Below are positions 1-8,833 of a DNA stretch of 36,902 nt, piece after piece. The notes under the pieces are model-generated. The model did no database searches. It was not told the origin of the DNA and saw only the letters and a program-made list of their open reading frames with translations. The stretch is taken from assembly GCF_003383615.1 (NCBI RefSeq), contig NZ_QNUL01000041.1, positions 1-36,902 of the forward strand, given 5' to 3'. Each line of letters opens with the position of its first letter. Positions within the stretch are counted from its first letter, which is position 1. The translations under genes were made by a program, and so were the position numbers. This DNA is from Dyadobacter luteus. GTDB taxonomy: Bacteria > Bacteroidota > Bacteroidia > Cytophagales > Spirosomataceae.

Positions 1-96
1 TTCAATATATTAACAAATACTTATTTAAAAGGAACATCAACAATATTAAAATTCAGATTACTTGATTTCACCCAACGGGTTAATGTATATGTTTAA
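1..96 (+). CDS. Possible 3' end of a truncated gene
   Basis: Frame 1 is open from the first base for 31 codons and ends in TAA at 94-96. The tail has alternating hydrophobic and polar residues (LKFRLLDF, then VNVYV at the very end), which would suit the last strands of an outer-membrane barrel protein. That is only a compositional impression from a short stretch, and the start lies outside the window. The open frame could also be chance. Bases 97-349 hold no well-supported feature. Confidence 0.3.
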   Translation, partial: FNILTNTYLKGTSTILKFRLLDFTQRVNVYV

Positions 97-113
97 GAGT
101 CACAAATTACTAA

Positions 114-302
114 ATGATTATTCCAAAATTGCCTGCCGACAAAAAGTTACTGACTGTCAGGAATCCCGAAGATAGATTTCGCCTTAAAAGTCCTACCTAC
201 GTTATCAGAATGATAGCCTATTATCATTTTGATAGGTTAGAAGAGAAGGAGCAGAATATACACAGCCGGAACAGACTTCAGCAAATTGCTTCGACAGATT
301 GA
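114..302 (+). CDS. Doubtful small ORF
   Basis: A 62-codon open frame rich in Lys, Arg and Glu, with no recognised motif, signal peptide or membrane segment. It has no TAnnTTTG element close upstream and no operon partner, since the next gene (RidA) is convergent with it. It may be a chance ORF in an otherwise empty 350-bp stretch. I list it only because nothing else occupies this interval. Confidence 0.15.
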   Translation: MIIPKLPADKKLLTVRNPEDRFRLKSPTYVIRMIAYYHFDRLEEKEQNIHSRNRLQQIASTD

Positions 303-349
303 CAGCTTAGATGACCGAATGAGCTTAAGAACTAACTACGAGATATTAG

Positions 350-739
350 TTACACTGCTACTGCAATGGCTTCAATCTCCACCAGATAGCCATGATGAAG
401 CTCGGGAACGGGTACTATGGCTCTTGCAGGTTTAACATCGCCCAGCATCTCAGCATATATTTTATTAAACTCCGGCCAGTATTCTACACCAACAATATAC
501 ACAGTCACTTTCAGAATTTGTGATGTGTTACTACCAGCTTCCTTTACAATTTCCAGCAGATTGTTAATGGCCTGTCTGGCCTGCACTTCAAATGGCTCAG
601 AAAATGTGTGCGTTCCATCAGCCCTCACAGGCAGCTGACCGGAGATAAATACCAGATTTTGAAATGCAGTTGCCTGTACATAATGTCCTCCCGCCGGAGC
701 CGCATTTTTGGTATTGATGATCTTTATTTTTTCCTGCAT
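350..739 (-). CDS. RidA family enamine/imine deaminase
   Basis: The protein has 129 residues, the usual length of the YjgF/YER057c/UK114 family. Members hydrolyse reactive 2-aminoacrylate and related enamines or imines in the cytosol, preventing damage to PLP enzymes. Visible family features are the early GGHYVQA and FISGQLP segments, the Q-A-I-N-N-L-L helix, the VTVYIVG strand, and ARAIVPVPELHHGYLVEIEAIA near the C-terminus with the conserved Arg that binds the substrate carboxylate. It probably forms a homotrimer. It lies alone, 132 bp downstream of the MscS-type gene on the same strand. The family is certain; the exact substrate is not, because many paralogues differ. Confidence 0.9.
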   Translation of the reverse strand: MQEKIKIINTKNAAPAGGHYVQATAFQNLVFISGQLPVRADGTHTFSEPFEVQARQAINNLLEIVKEAGSNTSQILKVTVYIVGVEYWPEFNKIYAEMLGDVKPARAIVPVPELHHGYLVEIEAIAVAV

Positions 740-871
740 TCTGTGTTAATAAAAATATTACCTATTCCAAAACTTCTGCATCAAATCGAACCCTTCAGAA
801 CCCAAACCAGGATGCAACGTGTTGGTGCCCATCTATCTTAACAGATTTCCTAATGACCTCGAATTCTATCT

Positions 872-2542
872 TTACATAGCCTCGTCTGTCGAAATAATCG
901 GTCCTTCTTTTACTGGCATTCCCTGGTCTTTTCCCATGTAGAGTGTTTGGGAAGGTAACATAAAGCGCGTACCGCAATCCTTCACCACCTCCATCATTTG
1001 TAACAAAAGCTCTTCCTGTATTTCCAGAAAAATATTCATCTCGCCTGTATCAACATAGGCAAATATGTCGATTTTCACACCATTCAGACCAATTTCTGTA
1101 AAGCGCACTCTTGCAGGATCCGGATTGACACGTGGATGAGTCAGCAGTACCCTGCGCAAATCCTGAATGACCTGCCGGATCTGATCCGGGCTGGTTTCCG
1201 GGCGCAGGAAAAAAGTCGGATGAAACCAGAACCTTTCGCGGTAAGCGTAGTTTTCAATTTTGAGCGACGACAGTTCGCCATTGGGTATCGTAATGATTGT
1301 TCTGTCAAGCGTACGCACTTGCGTAGCGCGCATTCCGATTCTTTCAACCGTTCCAAGAATTTCACCAATCTTACAAAAATCGCCAACTCTTACCGGCTGA
1401 TCGGCAATAAGCGTAACACTTCCCACAAAGTTCTCAACAGTTTTCTGCGTACCCAAAGCAAGCGCAATACCACCTATTCCGAGTGCTGCAATCCCCGTAG
1501 TTACATCGAAACCAAGCGTATCCAAAATCACAATAACTCCTATAATAGCCAGTGCAATTTTGAGTGCCCTTCTAAAAAAGAGAATGGCAGAAACGGCAGA
1601 CTGGTTACGATTTCGGGTCATCCTCTGCTCAGTCAGAATACCGGTGACGTCGATAAGTTGCCATATCAGCAAAATCACTGCTATGATACCCACTAAAAGT
1701 GTGAGATTGCTGAAACTCTGACGTACTACTAGAGAAACCCCTGCTTCTCTGCTAAAAAAGGTAAAGAGCGTCATGGCTGCATACAGCTGAGCAGGTATTG
1801 AAAATGCCCTGATAACCCGCGGATAAGGATCTCCCTCTGCCTTCCTGATAACTTTGGGTATCAGGTACATCAAAAGTCTTGCAATGCCAAAAGCAACCAG
1901 ATAGGATGTAATCAGCAATAAGACAATCGCGATCCAATGCGCTGCCGGAACACCGCCCCATTTGGTTACCTGTAAAAATGCCGGTGAAATGTTGTTGATC
2001 AAAGTCCCGGATTCCAGATCTTCTATATCCAGCGGTATTTGTTCTATGGTCTGATCAGAAAACAGCCATATAGGATTTCCTTCCTTATCTGTATAGCGCT
2101 GCAGGATCAGATCGAAAGATGCGTGATTGATGGTTACAGCACCAATTCTGTCCAGCTCAGGACCAAGATTGTCGTCCGTTTTACCATCCGGATCATTACT
2201 GATCCATGAATATGGATAAATACGACCGTTCATTTCCAGCACAGCTTGTAAGGCTTTAGCCTGCCTCACAGTTTGTCGCTTCGTTATTCCCGCACCACGA
2301 TGAAGGTAAAGTGCAGCTTTTTGATAATTACTTTGATAGCTTGCTTTGATGAACCCGTCGATAGATCCCCTTGGAGAACGTCGTCCCAAAGAATCCGGCG
2401 GGTATACCGTGCGTTGTGTTTTGGTTGTATCACCGGAAATCAGCGGAATCTGAGCTGCAGATGGAAACTGAGCCAGCAATAATATCAGGCATCCAAACAG
2501 AAGACGTGTAGCAGTGAAGTTTTTCTTTTTTTTATTCAGCAT
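872..2542 (-). CDS. MscS-family mechanosensitive ion channel
   Basis: A 556-residue protein. Residues 1-30 form a signal peptide ending near PSAAQ. A soluble periplasmic region of about 170 residues follows, then membrane segments near 202-230, 248-265, 280-300 and 325-345. The pore-lining TM3 at about 348-375 is rich in Gly and Ala (GIAALGIGGIALALG). The MscS beta domain follows (VRVGDFCKIG, then the TIPNGELSS motif near 418), with an alpha/beta C-terminal domain. This layout suits a larger MscS-like channel that opens under membrane tension to release solutes during osmotic downshock. The periplasmic N-terminal extension is the unusual part and has no recognised domain. It appears to be a single-gene unit with a possible promoter 75 bp upstream. 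Confidence 0.9.
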   Translation of the reverse strand: MLNKKKKNFTATRLLFGCLILLLAQFPSAAQIPLISGDTTKTQRTVYPPDSLGRRSPRGSIDGFIKASYQSNYQKAALYLHRGAGITKRQTVRQAKALQAVLEMNGRIYPYSWISNDPDGKTDDNLGPELDRIGAVTINHASFDLILQRYTDKEGNPIWLFSDQTIEQIPLDIEDLESGTLINNISPAFLQVTKWGGVPAAHWIAIVLLLITSYLVAFGIARLLMYLIPKVIRKAEGDPYPRVIRAFSIPAQLYAAMTLFTFFSREAGVSLVVRQSFSNLTLLVGIIAVILLIWQLIDVTGILTEQRMTRNRNQSAVSAILFFRRALKIALAIIGVIVILDTLGFDVTTGIAALGIGGIALALGTQKTVENFVGSVTLIADQPVRVGDFCKIGEILGTVERIGMRATQVRTLDRTIITIPNGELSSLKIENYAYRERFWFHPTFFLRPETSPDQIRQVIQDLRRVLLTHPRVNPDPARVRFTEIGLNGVKIDIFAYVDTGEMNIFLEIQEELLLQMMEVVKDCGTRFMLPSQTLYMGKDQGMPVKEGPIISTDEAM

Positions 2543-2616
2543 TATAAAGGTGTAATTGATATTCTCTTCCCGTAAAATTTATGCCAGGTGCATCCCCAGG
2601 GAATAGAAACAATAGT

Positions 2617-2624
2617 CAAAGGTA
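2617..2624 (-). promoter_or_regulatory. Putative -7 element for the MscS-type gene
   Basis: The minus strand reads TACCTTTG, matching the Bacteroidota -7 consensus TAnnTTTG, 75 bp upstream of the start codon. I found no clear -33 TTG at ideal spacing. A match to this consensus can arise by chance. Confidence 0.35.
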
Positions 2625-2800
2625 GGCAGGAATAAATAATGAAGCACATCAAATTCAATCCCGAATTACGAGTTCACTGATAGTCAGCCGATTGACAGTC
2701 CACCTGATTTTAAGAAAAATCTCAGGTATGCTTTTAATATTCTACATGAGAAGATAATGATTATTTTCGCCATATAGCCAGTCAATAACACAAAACGCCC

Positions 2801-3592
2801 ATGATCCGGACATTACAAATCTCCAATATTTTAGCCTTTTTGGTAACCCTTGTAATGAATTACCTATCCAACACAGGTGTGTTCAACAACAGTACGATGG
2901 CTACCGTTTCAGCCAGGTACCAGAACCTTTTCACACCTGCAGGATATGCTTTTTCCATTTGGGGTGTGATATATCTGGCACTTGCAGGTTTTATTATTTA
3001 CCAGGCAAAAGGCCTTTTTGGCAATGCTAAGCCACATGCAGTTGTAACGAAAATAGGATGGCTGTTCGTTTTATCCTGTATTGCAAACTGTTTTTGGATT
3101 ATCTGCTGGCTGTATGACTACACGGGGCTTTCTGTATTGGTGATGGTATCGCTACTGGCGAGTTTGTATGCCATTGTTTTAAAAACCCGAATGGAACTGG
3201 ATCTGATTCCGCTGAAAAGGGTCGCCTTTGAATGGTGGCCATTTGCCATGTATCTGGGCTGGATTTGCGTGGCGCTTATTGCTAACACAGCCGCCTACCT
3301 CACCAGAATTCAGTGGAGCGGATTTGGCTTATCCGACAAAACCTGGACTCTGATCATGATTCTGGCAGCGGTGGTTATTGATATCCTTTTGATATGGTTC
3401 AGGAATCTTAGGGAATCCGCAGCGATCGGCGCATGGGGAATTGCAGCTGTTGCTGTCGCCAATCATCATAAAGTGCAGGACATTTTTTACGCGGCAGCGG
3501 CAGCAACACTTTTGTTATTGCTAAATGCAGGGGTACACGCCTATCTGAATAGGGGAAAGTTTTTTAGTTTGCCTAAGCGGGTTGGGAAGTAG
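2801..3592 (+). CDS. TspO/MBR-related tryptophan-rich membrane protein
   Basis: A 263-residue, strongly hydrophobic protein with about seven or eight membrane segments. The N-terminal half has the pattern seen in long TspO-like proteins: a first helix, a loop with FTPAGYAFSIWGVIY, then a W-rich helix (CFWIICWLYDY) and the FEWWPFAMYLGWI segment near residues 145-160. Classical TspO has five helices and about 160 residues and binds porphyrins and sterols. The longer form here has extra C-terminal helices and no known ligand. It is probably an inner-membrane protein. It is transcribed away from the MscS gene and stands alone. The family is likely; the function is unknown. Confidence 0.75.
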   Translation: MIRTLQISNILAFLVTLVMNYLSNTGVFNNSTMATVSARYQNLFTPAGYAFSIWGVIYLALAGFIIYQAKGLFGNAKPHAVVTKIGWLFVLSCIANCFWIICWLYDYTGLSVLVMVSLLASLYAIVLKTRMELDLIPLKRVAFEWWPFAMYLGWICVALIANTAAYLTRIQWSGFGLSDKTWTLIMILAAVVIDILLIWFRNLRESAAIGAWGIAAVAVANHHKVQDIFYAAAAATLLLLLNAGVHAYLNRGKFFSLPKRVGK

Positions 3593-3631
3593 CCCGCATG
3601 TTCCCCCCTAAAAAATCATCTGCAAAACAGA

Positions 3632-3889
3632 TTACCGATCCAACTTGACCCCAAAGGAAATATACCCGATTCTATCTCTTTTACCTTCAATAAATCCTGC
3701 ACCCGGCTTATCTCCTTTTCCGGACCATGTGGATGACTTCAGGCTAATGTAGTCGGGATAATACACCATGAACACACTAATCCATTTGTAACCCATTTCA
3801 CCAAGGTAACTGACTCCCAAAGTTTGCTTGTCACTGCGAACGTTATAATTATTAGCTGCGACAACCGGTGAAATGGTTAGATATAACAT
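3632..3889 (-). pseudogene. 3' remnant of an outer-membrane beta-barrel gene
   Basis: An 85-codon frame with alternating aromatic strands (YKWISVFMVYYPDYISL, then IGYISFGVKLDR at the end), the style of the last strands of a small Bacteroidota barrel protein. It has no signal peptide. An in-frame TAA lies just two codons upstream of the ATG, and the opposite-strand hydrolase gene begins about 50 bp further on. The simplest reading is a gene that lost its 5' end. An independent small protein is possible but less likely because an exported barrel would need a leader. Confidence 0.4.
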
Positions 3890-3940
3890 TTTTTAACGAT
3901 CAGACACCAGCACGATTACCTAATTTCGGATCTGCAATTA

Positions 3941-5347
3941 ATGAAACTGGTCATGAAAAAAATCGTGTGTTACGCTATTATCATTCTGATACTATCATTT
4001 ATATCTCTGGATATTTTTCTTGCATTGATGTATTTAAAGGTGGGCGACAGACTTTATTCTCAAACCGGATTTACCCTGTTTACTACGCATCATGGGATTA
4101 TTTATCTTCTCTGCATTTCGCTATTAGTCTTCTATTTCAGATATGAGAGATACCGGTTATGCTTTTGGTCGGGATGCTTGGCGGCATTAACAAACCTGAC
4201 GCACACAATTATACTCCATAAAGCCTTTACAAAACCGGGTTTCGAAAACTGGTACTACATTTCATTTACAGCACTTCAGGTAGGCTTGTTACTATTTACA
4301 GCATCGATTATTACGTCAGCAAGCCGGGAACGCAAGTGGCTGAAAGTATTTGGAATCACACTCCTTATTCTCCAAACGACACACGTCGTAATTATTATCG
4401 TATATTTTTGCTGCGCAGATTACCAACTTCAATCTACACTTTCACAAGTTTCTTTTTGGCTTGGTTTGGCTGCAAATGCTTCCTTTGGGTTGCTTATTCC
4501 AAATTTCACAGATGAGGTCAGCAAACTGAAATCTGCTCATCACTTTACCTTATTCCACAAAATATCAATTGGTTTTCTGGCATTCCTGGTAACATATTTT
4601 TCCGTTTACCCTGGTCTTCAACTCTACAGGCAGTGTATTACACCCTCAATATCCAGAATACCAACAGCCAAAGAAACTGCTGTAGCCAGCCGCTTTGAAG
4701 CACATATTTTCACCAATAGCAAAGGCGACACTTTGCTATACCGACTATTTTTACCGTTCGATTATAATCCTGAGACCAAATATCCACTGGCGCTATGCCT
4801 TCATCACGGAGGAGCGCATGGAAATGACAATGTTGTACAGGTTGAAAGCTCTTTTGCTCCATTCCTTTCAGGCTACAACATGCGTAGAAACCACCCCTCT
4901 TTCCTGCTTGTACCACAATGCCCCGTGGCAAAGTCCTGGTGGAGTCCGGATATTGATTTGTCAATTACCGAACTCATGCAATCACTTGAAAAGCAATACC
5001 GTATTGACCCTAAACGACGCTACGTGCTGGGTCTTTCCGGCGGAGGATATGGCTCATGGCATTTTATCGGAAATCATCCGGACCTTTTCGCAGCTGCCAT
5101 TCCCGTTTGTGGAAAAGGGGACGAAAGGCTGGTCAAAAATATGAATGACGTTGAAATATGGGCTTTTCATGGCAGTGAAGATCAACTCGTGAATGTGAAT
5201 GAATCCCGAAAAATGGTAAGCGCGCTTAAAAAAAATGGTCACAATGTTCGATATACAGAATTCGCAGGGCTGGGGCATAACATAGATGATCAGGTGCGCG
5301 GTACACCAGGTCTTTGGGATTGGCTGTTTGCTCAAAGGAGAAAATAG
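3941..5347 (+). CDS. Multi-pass membrane protein fused to an alpha/beta hydrolase
   Basis: 468 residues in two parts. Residues 1-230 contain about seven hydrophobic helices. Residues 240-468 form an alpha/beta hydrolase of the predicted peptidase/esterase type, close to PHB depolymerase-like and dienelactone hydrolase-like enzymes. Visible elements are the oxyanion-side segment LCLHHGGAHG, the nucleophile elbow GLSGGG with Ser near residue 366, the acid in FHGSEDQLVN, and the His in GLGHNIDD. The catalytic triad therefore looks complete. The membrane part resembles no family I can name. The fusion would tether the hydrolase to the inner membrane; which side it faces cannot be read with confidence. 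It is followed 52 bp downstream by the LigT-like gene. Confidence 0.75.
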   Translation: MKLVMKKIVCYAIIILILSFISLDIFLALMYLKVGDRLYSQTGFTLFTTHHGIIYLLCISLLVFYFRYERYRLCFWSGCLAALTNLTHTIILHKAFTKPGFENWYYISFTALQVGLLLFTASIITSASRERKWLKVFGITLLILQTTHVVIIIVYFCCADYQLQSTLSQVSFWLGLAANASFGLLIPNFTDEVSKLKSAHHFTLFHKISIGFLAFLVTYFSVYPGLQLYRQCITPSISRIPTAKETAVASRFEAHIFTNSKGDTLLYRLFLPFDYNPETKYPLALCLHHGGAHGNDNVVQVESSFAPFLSGYNMRRNHPSFLLVPQCPVAKSWWSPDIDLSITELMQSLEKQYRIDPKRRYVLGLSGGGYGSWHFIGNHPDLFAAAIPVCGKGDERLVKNMNDVEIWAFHGSEDQLVNVNESRKMVSALKKNGHNVRYTEFAGLGHNIDDQVRGTPGLWDWLFAQRRK

Positions 5348-5399
5348 CCTTGGCATGAGAGTAATGATAAAAGGAAAATTCCAATGAATACATCTAAAC

Positions 5400-5927
5400 A
5401 TGAAAAGCCAACCGCTCATCGCTACCTTCGTCATCGACTCGTCGGCTCAGGAATACTTCAATAGTCTGCGTAAGCAACATTTTCCTCCAGAGCGTAATTA
5501 CATCGATGCACATCTGACTCTTTTCCATGCATTGCCCAATGAGCCGTGGATCAAAGCGGATCTGAAAGAATTGGCAAGCATGCAGTATTCCTTTCAGGCA
5601 AAATCAGAAACAATTGTATCACTTGGGTTCGGAACTGCTTTTAAAATTGTGTCCCCTGAACTGAGCAGGATACATGGAAAACTTCAGCAATCCTGGTACG
5701 ATCACTTGACCAATCAGGATAAACAAAAACGGAATTTCCATATAACCATTCAAAACAAAGTGGAACCTGCCGTCGCTAAAGAATTGCAGCAAATTTTAAT
5801 GGTTAATTTCAAACCCTTTGACCTGCACATTTCCGGAATTCAATTGTGGAGGTATCTGGGTGGGCCCTGGGAGTTTGTGACACAGTACGATTTTATTCAA
5901 AAAGAACCAGTATATCAAAATCCTTAA
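5400..5927 (+). CDS. 2'-5' RNA ligase / cyclic phosphodiesterase (LigT-like)
   Basis: 175 residues, the usual size of the 2H phosphoesterase superfamily. The two signature motifs are present: H-L-T at residues 38-40 and H-I-T at 114-116. These histidines hydrolyse 2',3'-cyclic phosphates or 2'-5' RNA linkages. In bacteria such proteins act on RNA ends or small cyclic nucleotides, and the physiological substrate is generally unknown. The gene follows the membrane hydrolase and converges on the methyltransferase gene, from which it is separated by a short AT-rich hairpin. Confidence 0.8.
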   Translation: MKSQPLIATFVIDSSAQEYFNSLRKQHFPPERNYIDAHLTLFHALPNEPWIKADLKELASMQYSFQAKSETIVSLGFGTAFKIVSPELSRIHGKLQQSWYDHLTNQDKQKRNFHITIQNKVEPAVAKELQQILMVNFKPFDLHISGIQLWRYLGGPWEFVTQYDFIQKEPVYQNP

Positions 5928-5946
5928 AAGTACGTCTGATACTTTT
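5926..5946. terminator. Weak hairpin between convergent genes
   Basis: AAAAGTA (5926-5932) and TACTTTT (5940-5946) form a 7-bp stem with a 7-base loop, overlapping the LigT-like stop codon and followed by T-rich sequence. It could serve both convergent genes. The stem is AT-rich, so support is modest. Confidence 0.3.
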
Positions 5947-5949
5947 ACT

Positions 5950-6723
5950 CTACGCTTTTTTACCGTAAAGCAGCAATCTTTTAAATGCATAAATTGCAGG
6001 AAATCTTCCGAATTCATCTTTGATTCTGCTTTTGTATTCGGTCACAAAAGGTTCTTGCTGCTCTTTTGACAAGCGCTCCAGATACGGGATCAACGCTGAA
6101 CCGGAGATAAAATCAAAAAGCGTTTTTTCGCTATCCGCTATAATAGGATATACCTTCTGAACGATTTGAATATCCTGAAGTCCGGCTTCAAACATGATCT
6201 GCGCGTAGTCGTCAATACTGAGCATTGGTGTTTCCCTTTTCCAATGGTCCAGATAGCTCGCATAAGGTTCTTCTTTTGCCAGTTCCAGGAGGATTTTGTT
6301 CAATTTATTCTCATTCTGTACCGGCATCTGCACCGCAAACTGACCGCCCTCATTTAAAAGTGATATGAGTTTAGGAAACAGATGGGCATGATCGTCCGAC
6401 CACTGCAAAGCAGCATTACTGAAAATAAGATCCCATTTTTCCTCTGTATGCGATGCTATAAAATCCTCCACAGTTGAGATTCTGAACAACAGGTTTTTCT
6501 GACTCCATTCACCACTCCCCTGAAGCATTTCTGCCGATGCATCAATGCCGGTGAAGCTTGCCTGTTCAAATTTATCTGCAAGAATAGAAGTCTGTTCGCC
6601 AGTTCCACATCCAATATCTATCGCCTTCTTTAAGCCGCCTTCACTGATCAACGACATCAGATCAAAAAATGGCTGATAACGAACATTCTTAAATTGATTA
6701 TATATTTCAGGATTCCACGGCAT
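5950..6723 (-). CDS. Class I SAM methyltransferase, trans-aconitate methyltransferase-like
   Basis: 257 residues. SAM-binding motif I is AIDIGCGTGEQ at 34-44, followed by an acidic residue after the next strand (FTGIDASAEML). The segment DLIFSNAALQWSDDH matches the trans-aconitate 2-methyltransferase group, as does the overall length. The known enzyme methylates trans-aconitate, a by-product of the citrate cycle, in the cytosol. Many relatives have other small-molecule substrates, so the substrate is not assured. The start codon lies 6 bp from the end of the AraC gene, so the two are almost certainly cotranscribed. Confidence 0.7.
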   Translation of the reverse strand: MPWNPEIYNQFKNVRYQPFFDLMSLISEGGLKKAIDIGCGTGEQTSILADKFEQASFTGIDASAEMLQGSGEWSQKNLLFRISTVEDFIASHTEEKWDLIFSNAALQWSDDHAHLFPKLISLLNEGGQFAVQMPVQNENKLNKILLELAKEEPYASYLDHWKRETPMLSIDDYAQIMFEAGLQDIQIVQKVYPIIADSEKTLFDFISGSALIPYLERLSKEQQEPFVTEYKSRIKDEFGRFPAIYAFKRLLLYGKKA

Positions 6724-6729
6724 AAGTAT

Positions 6730-7575
6730 CTACTTTTTTATTGCATCTAATTGATTCAACAGTTCCGTCGGCGCGTATCCAAATTGCTTTTTGAAGGCAA
6801 ATGAAAAATGTGACAGATTTTCAAAGCCGGTTTCATAACAAACGTCGATTGGCTTCATTCTCTTTTCAACAAATTGATAATGTGCCAACTCCAGTCGTTT
6901 TTGTGTAAGCCATCTTTGAGGTGTAAGATTGAACGCCTTACTAAAATCACGCTTGAATGTAGTGAGACTTCTGCCCGTGAGATAGCCAAATTTTTCCAAC
7001 GGCAGATTAAACATAAAATGTTTCTCCATATAGCCCACCAGATCAATTCTGCCCGGCTCTTCGTAATTAGTCAGCACCTGGTCAATATCCTTGTCAATTG
7101 TCCTGAGAATAGTTACTGCTTCGGTGAGCTTCAAAGTCGCAATATTTGGTGGAAGATGCTCCAAATCGAAATACGGAATCAGAGATGCCAGACAACTTTC
7201 AAGTAACGGGTGATTGCTAAACGAATATATTTTGGTCGAAGAAACTGGTTTGGGTTTCACCTGAAGGTCAGCGTAAAACGCCTGGAGCATGTCTTTCGAC
7301 AAATGCATCACAACGGTTTTGTGTGGTTGTCCATCTTTGGGATAATTTACGATGGTTGCCAGCTGGTTTCTGGGAATCAGGAAAATATCTCCTTTACCAA
7401 AAATGTAGGTAGCGTCGGCCTGCACAATCTTCGTCTCACCGGAGATAAACCAGATCAGCATGTGGTGCTCAAACATGATATCAGACTTAAAAAACTTATC
7501 ATCATAAGATGAAAGCTTAATGTCTTCGGTGATATATTTCGCCTGATATTCCATTATTTTTTCATGGGTAAACAT
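6730..7575 (-). CDS. AraC family transcriptional regulator
   Basis: 281 residues with a cupin-like N-terminal sensor domain (residues 20-130; GKGDIFLIPRNQ is typical of the barrel) and a C-terminal double helix-turn-helix domain of about 95 residues ending with FSFAFKKQFGYAPTEL. This is the ExsA-like arrangement common in Bacteroidota. It probably activates its own operon, which includes the methyltransferase 6 bp downstream, and perhaps the SDR gene 63 bp upstream on the same strand. The ligand cannot be read from the sequence. A 12-bp perfect palindrome sits 3 bp upstream of the start codon. Confidence 0.88.
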   Translation of the reverse strand: MFTHEKIMEYQAKYITEDIKLSSYDDKFFKSDIMFEHHMLIWFISGETKIVQADATYIFGKGDIFLIPRNQLATIVNYPKDGQPHKTVVMHLSKDMLQAFYADLQVKPKPVSSTKIYSFSNHPLLESCLASLIPYFDLEHLPPNIATLKLTEAVTILRTIDKDIDQVLTNYEEPGRIDLVGYMEKHFMFNLPLEKFGYLTGRSLTTFKRDFSKAFNLTPQRWLTQKRLELAHYQFVEKRMKPIDVCYETGFENLSHFSFAFKKQFGYAPTELLNQLDAIKK

Positions 7576-7578
7576 TAG

Positions 7579-7590
7579 TCGTCATGACGA
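7579..7590. promoter_or_regulatory. Perfect 12-bp palindrome before the AraC gene
   Basis: TCGTCATGACGA is a perfect palindrome 3 bp upstream of the AraC start codon, within the 63-bp gap to the SDR gene. AraC proteins normally bind direct repeats, so it may belong to another regulator or be chance. Confidence 0.25.
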
Positions 7591-7638
7591 AGATAGGGAC
7601 ATATTCCCCATCTCCGTATTTTTCATGGAGCTTTCCGG

Positions 7639-8631
7639 TCACAATGTGAAGGATACGCCCGTAACTTTTTCTGTCCAATCCCATAGACGTTCAGCACTTT
7701 CACCATCCACCGAATAAGCTTTCACACCTTTGGATGTACCCTTTTCTACCGATAATTCCGCCACTTCAACATCTTCACAATACACACCTCCTATCTGATC
7801 CAATAAAGGACTCGTGGCACACCAAACAGTAGTCGCAGCACCCTGAGGAATAGTTTTCAGCGAGGCGGCAACTTCTGGCAGCAGGTTCCCACGCTCATCC
7901 ACAAGACCCATTTTTTGAAAGGTTTCCAGTGAAGCTTCCCGCCCTAATTCAGTACCTCCGATTGATCCGGGGTGTAAAGAATAGGCTCTCACACCATAGT
8001 ATTTCGCCCTATTGTCCAATGCAAGCGCAAACAAATTACTGGCTGTTTTGGATTGACCGTAGGCCTGCAATGTTTCGTATGGCCTGTGAGCAAAATTGGG
8101 ATCCTCGAAGTCAAAATCACCGAATTGATGCCCCTGGGAAGATACATTGATAACCCTGGCTCCTCCGGCCCGTTTCAGTGCAGGCCATAATTTAGCAGTC
8201 AGCTGAAATTGAGCTACATAGTTAGTAGCCAGTTGAGATTCGATACCACGGGTATCATATCGTAGTGGCACCCACATAATACCGGCATTGTTGATCAGCA
8301 GATGGAGCGGCCTGCCTGAAGCCAGAAAGTAATCAACAAAATCATCAATGGAAGCGGGCTGCATCAAGTCCATTTCGGCAAGTTCTACGTTGCCAATACC
8401 TGACAGATTTCTTGCTGCTTTGCGCATATCACGTGCAGGCACGATCACGGTTGCGCCCGCACCGGCCAGTGTCTTCACCGTTTCCAAACCAATACCTGTA
8501 CTCCCACCTGTCACTACTGCAATCTTTCCTGTAAGATCAATATTTTTAATTACGTCAGCTGCCATCGATGCAGCGCTAAATCCCGAATTTACAGGCTTTT
8601 GCAAAGCTCCCATATCATTGTTTTGTCTCAT
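7639..8631 (-). CDS. Short-chain dehydrogenase/reductase
   Basis: 330 residues, in the longer retinol-dehydrogenase/WW-oxidoreductase-like branch of the SDR superfamily. The cofactor motif TGGSTGIG is at 41-48, NNAG at 114-117, the catalytic Ser at 164 or 165, and Y-x3-K at Y191/K195. It should oxidise or reduce a carbonyl or hydroxyl group using NAD(P). About 30 residues precede the first strand, more than in classical SDRs. The gene is followed at 63 bp by the AraC regulator and lies downstream of the strong OYE terminator, so it probably starts its own transcript from the TACATTTG element 32 bp upstream. Confidence 0.88.
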   Translation of the reverse strand: MRQNNDMGALQKPVNSGFSAASMAADVIKNIDLTGKIAVVTGGSTGIGLETVKTLAGAGATVIVPARDMRKAARNLSGIGNVELAEMDLMQPASIDDFVDYFLASGRPLHLLINNAGIMWVPLRYDTRGIESQLATNYVAQFQLTAKLWPALKRAGGARVINVSSQGHQFGDFDFEDPNFAHRPYETLQAYGQSKTASNLFALALDNRAKYYGVRAYSLHPGSIGGTELGREASLETFQKMGLVDERGNLLPEVAASLKTIPQGAATTVWCATSPLLDQIGGVYCEDVEVAELSVEKGTSKGVKAYSVDGESAERLWDWTEKVTGVSFTL

Positions 8632-8662
8632 GTTTTCTAAAAGTTTTAGTGATTCAATGAGA

Positions 8663-8690
8663 CAAATGTACCAGCCCTCTGAGATAGCAA
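8663..8690 (-). promoter_or_regulatory. Putative Bacteroidota promoter for the SDR gene
   Basis: On the minus strand, TACATTTG (8670 to 8663) matches TAnnTTTG, and a TTG lies 17 bp upstream (8690 to 8688), near the usual -33/-7 spacing. The -7 element is 32 bp before the start codon. Confidence 0.5.
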
Positions 8691-8762
8691 TTTTGTTTAA
8701 ACGTCCGAATCAGCTTTGTTCAAAAGACCATACAATTATCGAATGGAATGGAGGATTTCGTA

Positions 8763-8807
8763 CAAAAAAAATCTGACATAAACTGCTGTGTGGCAGTTCA
8801 TGTCAGA
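8763..8807 (-). terminator. Rho-independent terminator of the ArsR-OYE operon
   Basis: TCTGACATAAACTGC (8772-8786) pairs with GCAGTTCATGTCAGA (8793-8807), a 15-bp stem with one mismatch and a 6-base loop. On the minus strand it is followed by a run of eight T. It lies 27 bp past the stop codon of the Old Yellow Enzyme gene. Confidence 0.85.
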
Positions 8808-8833
8808 ATCCGGTATTCTGATAACAATCAAGA

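Noticed and set aside
1136..1696. A 186-codon forward frame opposite the MscS gene
   Set aside because: It is the shadow of a clearly coding minus-strand gene and has no family features.
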